NCBI GenBank assembly: GCA_946122785.1
Contig: CAMGYJ010000002.1
Coordinates: 66,923,703-66,987,702 of the forward strand
Source: Linum tenue
Lineage: Eukaryota; Streptophyta; Magnoliopsida; Malpighiales; Linaceae
Direction: 5' to 3'
Length of the DNA: 64,000 nucleotides
Of the stretch, positions 58,208 to 64,000 are shown in pieces. The notes under the pieces were generated by a model that was not told the DNA's origin, did no database searches, and worked only from the letters and a program-made list of their open reading frames with translations. Position 1 is the stretch's first letter, and each line of letters opens with the position of its first letter. The translations under genes were made by a program, and so were the position numbers.

Positions 58208-61052
58208 TCAGATACTCGCCCTTTGACTACTTGCTTCATCTTGAAATAGTTTGCTTGACATTTGTCTCGGAGAGAGCCCTGCCATATTGGCCCTGCCAAG
58301 AATATGAACGCCTTCCAACGAGTTGCCAACAAAACCACCTTTGCTGGTACTATGTCTCTGCTGAAATCTCCTGCCATCGGGGAGATATGCCCCACTATTC
58401 CCGAGGCTGTTTCGTGATTGCATTATACGGGACGAAGGGAACCTTGAAGCTGCAGAGTACTGATCGCCGTCTGGTCTTCTCCATAGCTTCGAGCTCAAGA
58501 ATTCTGTGCCGGGGAGCTTGCAGCATGTGTTATCGGCTGAATCGGTCTCGGGTATCCTTCCTCTTGATACAGCCAGGTCATGTGATATTTCATCCAATGC
58601 CATTTCCAAACCACGCACTCTCGTCTCCAGAGAGTTAATCCCGCTCTGAGAGCTCCCCATGAATCTCTGAATTCAAGCAAATAAGTGAATGGCAGCAAAG
58701 TCAGTTTGTTTCATGTGAATACAGAAGCAGTTATTAGAGTTTGAATTTGCATTCTGCAAGATTGTTAGGCCTTAGGGTAAACATTTATGCTTCTAGGTGA
58801 TATGTTGATATGAAGACTAAAAAATTTAGAGTAAGGTGGGTTCTTACATTACATCACACAATTAATACTAGGCCACTCTTCTCTTGCGGTAAAAATTGAC
58901 TTTGCAGCATGATAGACGACAAGTAGGGAATATCTCATTTGACAAAGTATCCCCAAGTTGGAACGGAAGATGTGAATAAAGTATGAACTAAATGCACCCA
59001 ACAAACAACAGCTAACTGACAAACAGAGTTACTGGGATCCGAACACTGGAAATTGCACGAATTCGACTTGATGTAGACTGTAGAGAGGTAAAAAGGTTAA
59101 AAGAAATAAAAAATACAAACGGTAAGAATCTTGTACCTGGAGAAGGTCCAAAAGATTGGATTGCTGGGTTTCAATCTGAACAAGTTGTTCACGTATCAAG
59201 GACAGATCCTCCATCTCTTTGGGATTCTCATACAAATCTTCAGCAGGCTTGTTCAACCCGACTCCTTTGGTGTAACACATTTCACCGTCATCCCCCTCAT
59301 CATCGTAGTCATAAGGAACCACCCTCGACCCAGATCTGAACCCACCAAATTTGTGAAGCTTGTCATGGCCGCCGCGGGTGCTGCTGCTGCTGAAGAGCAC
59401 CCGCTTAGTTTCTGGACTCAAACTCCCATTTTTCACTTCCTCGACCGGTTTCAGGACCTTTGGCTCCTGCATCTTGATGTCATCTTCACAGGCCTTCTCC
59501 TGTGGTGCTACAGCAACTTCAATTTTCCAATTGGGAGAAGGCCTCCTGTGGTCCACTTTCTGAAACATTGCCGGCCTTGAATTGCTGTCATTACTCTTCA
59601 CAAGACTTTGCTTCTTGGCTGTGGTCACAACAGGAGAAGCATCCGATGGAGGGGACCTACTGGGTGGTGGGAAAGACTTCCTTGATGAAGAAGGCGTTTT
59701 ATAGCCAACGTTGTTAGAGCTTCTGATGCATCCACCATTACCATTATCTGGTCCCGAGAAGAAAAACCCAAATCAACAAAAGGGCAGAGAAGAATGGGTG
59801 GAGTCAAGCCTTGGGAATATTTTTTCCCACTATTGAGTGGGATAAGGAAAGCTACTCAAAAAGCTCGAACATAATTACATTATGATAAAAGAACACTATC
59901 CACTGACAACATTTCCTTGGCAATTCCATGGAAACCTTTCCAATTTCACGAATGATACGATCCATTGACAGCCATTAAAGAAACACCACAACAATGGTTA
60001 CCTCCTCCTGAAGAAGATCTAGAGAGGCTTGACACTGAAATCTCTTGGTCAGAACCACCATCTACCTCCTTCCACAACTCCAGGGTACGGTTCATAGTCT
60101 CTCGAACAAGCTTTACCTGTTAGATAGGAGAAAGAATCAAGCCAGAACGTTCAGTTTTCAATTCCCCAATCGAACGCCTAATCAAAGAAGAAATCAAAAG
60201 CTGAATAGACTATTTGTTTGTTACCTTATCAAACCTCCTGTTCTCCAAAGAGCTCAAACACGAAGTTCTATGATCCTTGGCTGCTTGTTTCTCCGCAACT
60301 GCAATCTTCCCCAATGCCTCGGCCGCAGCCTTCCTCGCCGCCCAATCTTCAGAGCTCAATAGGTCAACCAAACAGGGCACTAACCATTCCAAAATGCTCT
60401 TACTCGCCGCGCCTCCAACGCCTACAATATTCCCAATCACACTCAACAATGCCGCTTTGGCCTTGAATCCTTCTCCCTTCACCAGCTTACCCAGCCTAGG
60501 CAGCACCTTCCTCAGCTGCTCAACCTCCGGCTCCGGCGCCGCCTCAATCGCCGCCGCCAGGCACATCGCGGCTCCGATCTGGGAGTTCAGATCTTGCTCC
60601 ACCGTCACCATCTCTATGAGCGGCTTCGAGACGGTGGAGAAGGGAGGATGCGTGACCTGAGACGACATGGCGGCGGCGGCCTCGACGCAGGCCGACCGGA
60701 CGGCGGAATCCGGGTCCCGGAGGCGGCGGACGACGGTGGAGACCATTTTGGAAAGGTGAGGGGACAGCGAGTTCCCGTGGGAGTGAGAGAGGAGCGCCAG
60801 CAGGCTCACGCATTGCTTCCGGACGGGGGATTTGGAGGAGGAATCGGTGTTGTGAATGCAGTTGAGGAACGGAGAGAACGAGTCGTGAGTCAAGCTCCGA
60901 GCGATTGACTCGAGCTCGGCCGTGGCGACGGCGAAGGTGTCGCGGTCGGAGAGCTTGTTCAGGCAGGCTATGACTCGTGGCTTGAGATCGCTGCTCCCGG
61001 GACTCGCCGCCGGAGGCGCTGAGATCGGCGAGGATCGTTTCTGCGGCGACAT
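58208..61052 (-). CDS. TORTIFOLIA1/SPIRAL2-like ARM-repeat microtubule-associated protein, four exons
   Basis: Joined exons are 61052..60225, 60116..60002, 59747..59137 and 58666..58208, giving 670 aa. All introns are GT-AG and in phase (AAG|GTAACA, ACAG|GTAAAG, GGAG|GTAACC, CCAG|ATAATG, CCAG|GTACAA, TCAG|AGATTC). Exon 1 encodes an alpha-helical HEAT/ARM array (about 20-270: LKPRVIACLNKLSDRDT, VRKQCVSLLALLSHSHG, SEDWAARKAAAEALGKIAVAE), the tubulin-binding TOG-like part of this family. Exons 2-3 are a Ser/Pro/Lys-rich linker. Exons 3-4 carry the conserved coiled segment LSLIREQLVQIETQQSNLLDLLQ followed by RFMGSSQSGINSLETRVRGL and ALDEISHDLAVS. Such proteins bind cortical microtubules and shape directional growth. 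The layout matches Arabidopsis TOR1L3 (At1g27210). The extra C-terminal domain of TOR1 itself is absent. Confidence 0.92.
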
Positions 61053-62634
61053 CGCTCCTGTGTACTTGGAAATTTAGTTCTCTCTGTGTTCGCGACTACT
61101 TCGCATTGAGTCACCGTTGACGGGGCGTGGTTTTCGCCGGAGCCGGTGGCCGCTGCCCTTTTTTGGGGGAATTTTTTGAGGCGGTGGAATTTGGCGGAGG
61201 GAGAGAGATGGCTCGGTTGCTTGGTAGCAAGTTTAGCGAAGTGTCAGGGAAATAAAGGATTTAAATGTTGCCACCAGCAGCAGCAGCAGGAAAGCAACAA
61301 TAATTTATTTATTTTTAATTATTATTATATTTTCTTTCCGGTTCCTCGACTGTATTATTTTTCCAGAGCAAATGATTTAGTAGTTATAAGCGAATCGATT
61401 AAGAAAAACGAAAGTCATTAACTTATATATTTTTGGATAAAATCAGAATATTGCTTGCTGGAATGAGTTGTGATTGTGAAGAAGTGTTATTTGGGTTTCT
61501 GGAAATTTTTGTCTTATTTCCCCACTTAACATGCAACTAATCATTCAATTTATTCCTCTGCAATAAGATATACAAACGTATAAGTTCGGTCCATATGCGA
61601 GAACCATTTTATAAGTACGCGCGGGTGCTTCGTATTTGTTGGAATTTGGATGGATGTGATGTTAAATTTTCACCGTATTTATCCGATGGACGCAAAACAC
61701 CTGAGCATAATCCAACGACTTCAAGTGCATGTGAGCACCATAGCAAAATTGTGTCATGTGTGACGTTCTCGGTTCTGACATGACTTAATGATAATTCTTC
61801 TGAGAACTAAAATACTTAGTTAAAGGATGATGATATTGGGGTGAGTTTGAGATATGTAAGTACACACCTCCGCCTTTATTTTCAAACATAAAACTCATCC
61901 ATGTTAGTTCTATTTTTTGTGTACCAATTGGTTTGGTGTACCTATTAGTTTTGCAAATTCTGGACACATATAATTCCAGTAAATATCGACTTGTTCCATC
62001 CAGGTAAAACTCTAAACTCAATCCTTATGACCTACGAAATATCGAAGGCCAATTTACAATAAGTAAAGTGCACAGAACTAGGTTCATAAAATGAATTCAA
62101 AATGAACACAATGAACTAGTCACATAATCCAGTATAAATAAAACTCAAGGTTGTAGGCTTGTAGCACATGAAGACATTGAGTGTCAAATATGGAGAATAG
62201 AGTGAGAGAAGTCTTACCAAAATTTGAAATTTATTGGAAACTAATACACTGTTTTGAATAGAGCGGGGACTATTAAATTCATCTATAGATAAATCTATGT
62301 CTTATCTATAGGGATGGCAACGGATTGGGTCGGGGGCGGATAGTGCATATCCGTTATCCTACCCAAAGTAGTTCGGGTTTTACTCATACCCACACGAGAA
62401 ATGGGTAGATAATTAAAAGTTAAAACCATGCTCATTCCCGTTCGGGTATCCACGATTATTTATGGCCCATGGGTAATAATTTATCCTTATAACTCCAACC
62501 GATATGTTAACATTCACACGTATACTCACATTACGTTATAGGAAAAGTACGACAATCATTCACTAGAATGGAGAAAATTAATTAACACAACACAATTTCA
62601 TGAAAATATTATATTTCAACCTGAGATCCGGTTG
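61053..62634. other. TOR1-like 5' region and spacer with a hAT end
   Basis: The first 150 bp or so are leader and promoter. At about 62312-62480 AGGGATGGCAACGGATTGGG and nearby TACCC words match the end of the hAT family seen at 8122. No gene is supported. Confidence 0.4.
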
Positions 62635-62636
62635 AT

Positions 62637-63215
62637 ATGCAGATGATTCCGGTGAATACTGGCTTGGACAAAGGTAAGGAAGTGGTTTCCTCATCTCCTC
62701 TGGTTGTTCAGGGGTCTGGGGAAGTTATGATTGGGACAAATTTGGTGGGCATTGGAGACTGTTCGAAGGGTTCTTCATCTGGGACTCCTTCAAGGATGCA
62801 GGGGATTAATCTAGATACTAGTTTTGCTGCAGTGGAATGTGCTTCTCCTGTTTTGCCCTCTGAAGCTGAGTTTCAGCTTGTTGTCAATGGAGCCAAGCCT
62901 CGTATTTGGTCTCCACAGCCTAGTCCGACTAGTGTTCTTCCGATTTCTCATACCTTTGAGTTGCTAAGGTCGTTGGATGAAGGAGTTGTTGTCACTTTGC
63001 AGGCTGCTCCGAAGAAGGGTGGTAGAAAGGGAGGGTCACAGCCCTCTCCCTCTCAATGATCTTTCTATTTCAGAATGTTAGAGGGTTTAACAAACCCTCT
63101 AAGCGTAGGGACTTGTATTCAGTCCTTAGGCAGCATAAGGTAGATGTGGTCGCGGTATTGGAGACTAGGGTAAGGAAGACTAAAGCTGATGAAGTGGCTG
63201 AGGGTTTTAGGATTG
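62637..63215 (+). pseudogene. LINE fragment: ORF1 end and ORF2 endonuclease start
   Basis: The plus-strand frame 62637-63059 encodes a low-complexity ORF1 tail (GLDKGKEVVSSSPLVVQGSG ... KKGGRKGGSQPSPSQ). ORF2 starts at the overlapping ATG at 63056 (ATGA) with MIFLFQNVRGFNKPSKRRDL and VDVVAVLETRVRKTKADEV, the beginning of the apurinic-type endonuclease domain of plant LINEs, with the conserved N and E positions. After about 63215 the endonuclease frame is lost in AT-rich repeat text. It is a 5'- and 3'-truncated copy. Confidence 0.85.
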
Positions 63216-64000
63216 TACAAATTCTTTTATGGTACAAACTTGTACTTTTATATAATGGTACAACTTCAAGTTGTAAAATTATATCATAACATAATGGTAC
63301 AAATTCTTTTATGGTACATCTAAACTTATACATTTCATGTTATGGTACAACTTTAAGTTGTACATTAAAGCACCAATACTAGTGTGGGTTTGAGTAATTA
63401 TAATGAAATCTGACATTGCTCCCTTTACAGGAAGAGAAATTATATGGCTGTTAGAGGTGACAATTGTATCGGATTCGTGGATTGGATTGGTAGATACATA
63501 GATCAAATAGATGGGATCCAATGGATTGATGGATTCAGAATTGGCTCAAATGGATTGGTAGATTGTCCATAAATCCAAATGACATCCAAGGCTTGGACCA
63601 AAATGTAAAATTTGAAAAGTTTTTGTACTAAAATGTCATAATGAAAATTTTTAGGTACCAAAATGTAATTTTCCAATGATATTTTCGTATAAAATATATA
63701 TTTTAGGTACCAAAATGTAAACTATAAAAAATATAGATACCAAATCGTAATTTGCCATTTGTAGTACCAAACCAATTGGATACCAATTGGATTTAGATCA
63801 AATGGATTGAATTTAAATAGATTGAATTAGGTGGATAATTTGATGGATGGATTGTATTGGATTCATGAATTTGAATTCTAATCGCTGTAATGGACAATGT
63901 ATGATGTCAACCGGGAACAAGAGGTGGCAGAAGGGCGGACCATTTGTTCGCCATGGTAAAAGATTATATACACAGCTGAACCAGCAGGGACCTTACGTGC
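63216..64000. repeat. AT-rich short repeats and a MITE-like element
   Basis: ACAAATTCTTTTATGGTACA occurs at about 63218 and 63299, and CAACTT(C/T)AAGTTGTA hairpins follow each. From about 63460 to 63900 there is an element related, in opposite orientation, to 2395-2715, with repeated TACCAAAATGTAA words. Flanks GGCTGTTA and CGCTGTAA are a possible imperfect 8-bp duplication. No gene is visible. Confidence 0.5.

Noticed and set aside
60045..60908. Plus-strand open frames opposite the first exons of the TOR1-like gene
   Set aside because: They overlap a clear ARM-repeat exon and contain no domain.

Overview
This is nuclear DNA of a flowering plant, most likely a eudicot. It has AT-rich spacers, split genes with GT-AG introns, nuclear tRNA genes without encoded CCA, and a dense load of plant transposons. 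The window opens with AAGCTT, so it may begin at the cut site of a HindIII clone. I cannot name the species from the sequence alone.

I support eight protein genes and two tRNA genes. On the minus strand: a nuclear gene for mitochondrial ribosomal protein S14 (6.4-8.0 kb); a small conserved membrane protein in three exons (12.4-13.8 kb); a BIR-type LRR receptor pseudokinase (16.7-18.5 kb); an R/KLFGV-EAR MYB-related repressor of the MYBD/KUA1 type in three exons (35.8-37.0 kb); a glycosyltransferase family 92 protein (51.0-52.9 kb); and a TORTIFOLIA1/SPIRAL2-like ARM-repeat microtubule protein in four exons (58.2-61.1 kb). On the plus strand: a small DUF761-like protein (24.6-25.0 kb) and CCB4, a cytochrome b6f haem-attachment factor, in eight exons (48.1-49.9 kb). 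A tRNA-Val(CAC) and a tRNA-Trp(CCA) lie just upstream of CCB4. The BIR, GT92 and TOR1-like genes share strand and order. They appear to match the Arabidopsis At1g27190-At1g27200-At1g27210 neighbourhood, here stretched over about 44 kb by transposons and other genes.

Most of the remainder is mobile DNA. There are three LINE fragments, a SINE with a perfect 17-bp target duplication, Gypsy-type LTR remnants (9.5-11.7, 19.2-20.9 and 26.6-31.3 kb), and a Cassandra-type TRIM whose LTR carries a 5S rRNA-like sequence. There are also three long-inverted-repeat Mutator-like foldback elements with 9-10 bp target duplications, several hAT-type non-autonomous elements with 8-bp duplications, a PIF/Harbinger-like MITE, and a MITE inside a TA microsatellite. 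One hAT-like element (28.2-29.6 kb) carries what look like two convergent captured gene ends. A fragment of mitochondrial 18S rRNA at 39.5-40.0 kb has been duplicated together with a minisatellite.

The genes do not form a pathway. They are independent housekeeping, signalling and cytoskeletal genes separated by transposon-rich spacer. I found no operon-like or defence-system cluster. The most unusual structures are the gene-capturing hAT element, the rRNA/minisatellite duplication, the presequence-less nuclear rps14, and the dual-frame first exon and intron of CCB4.
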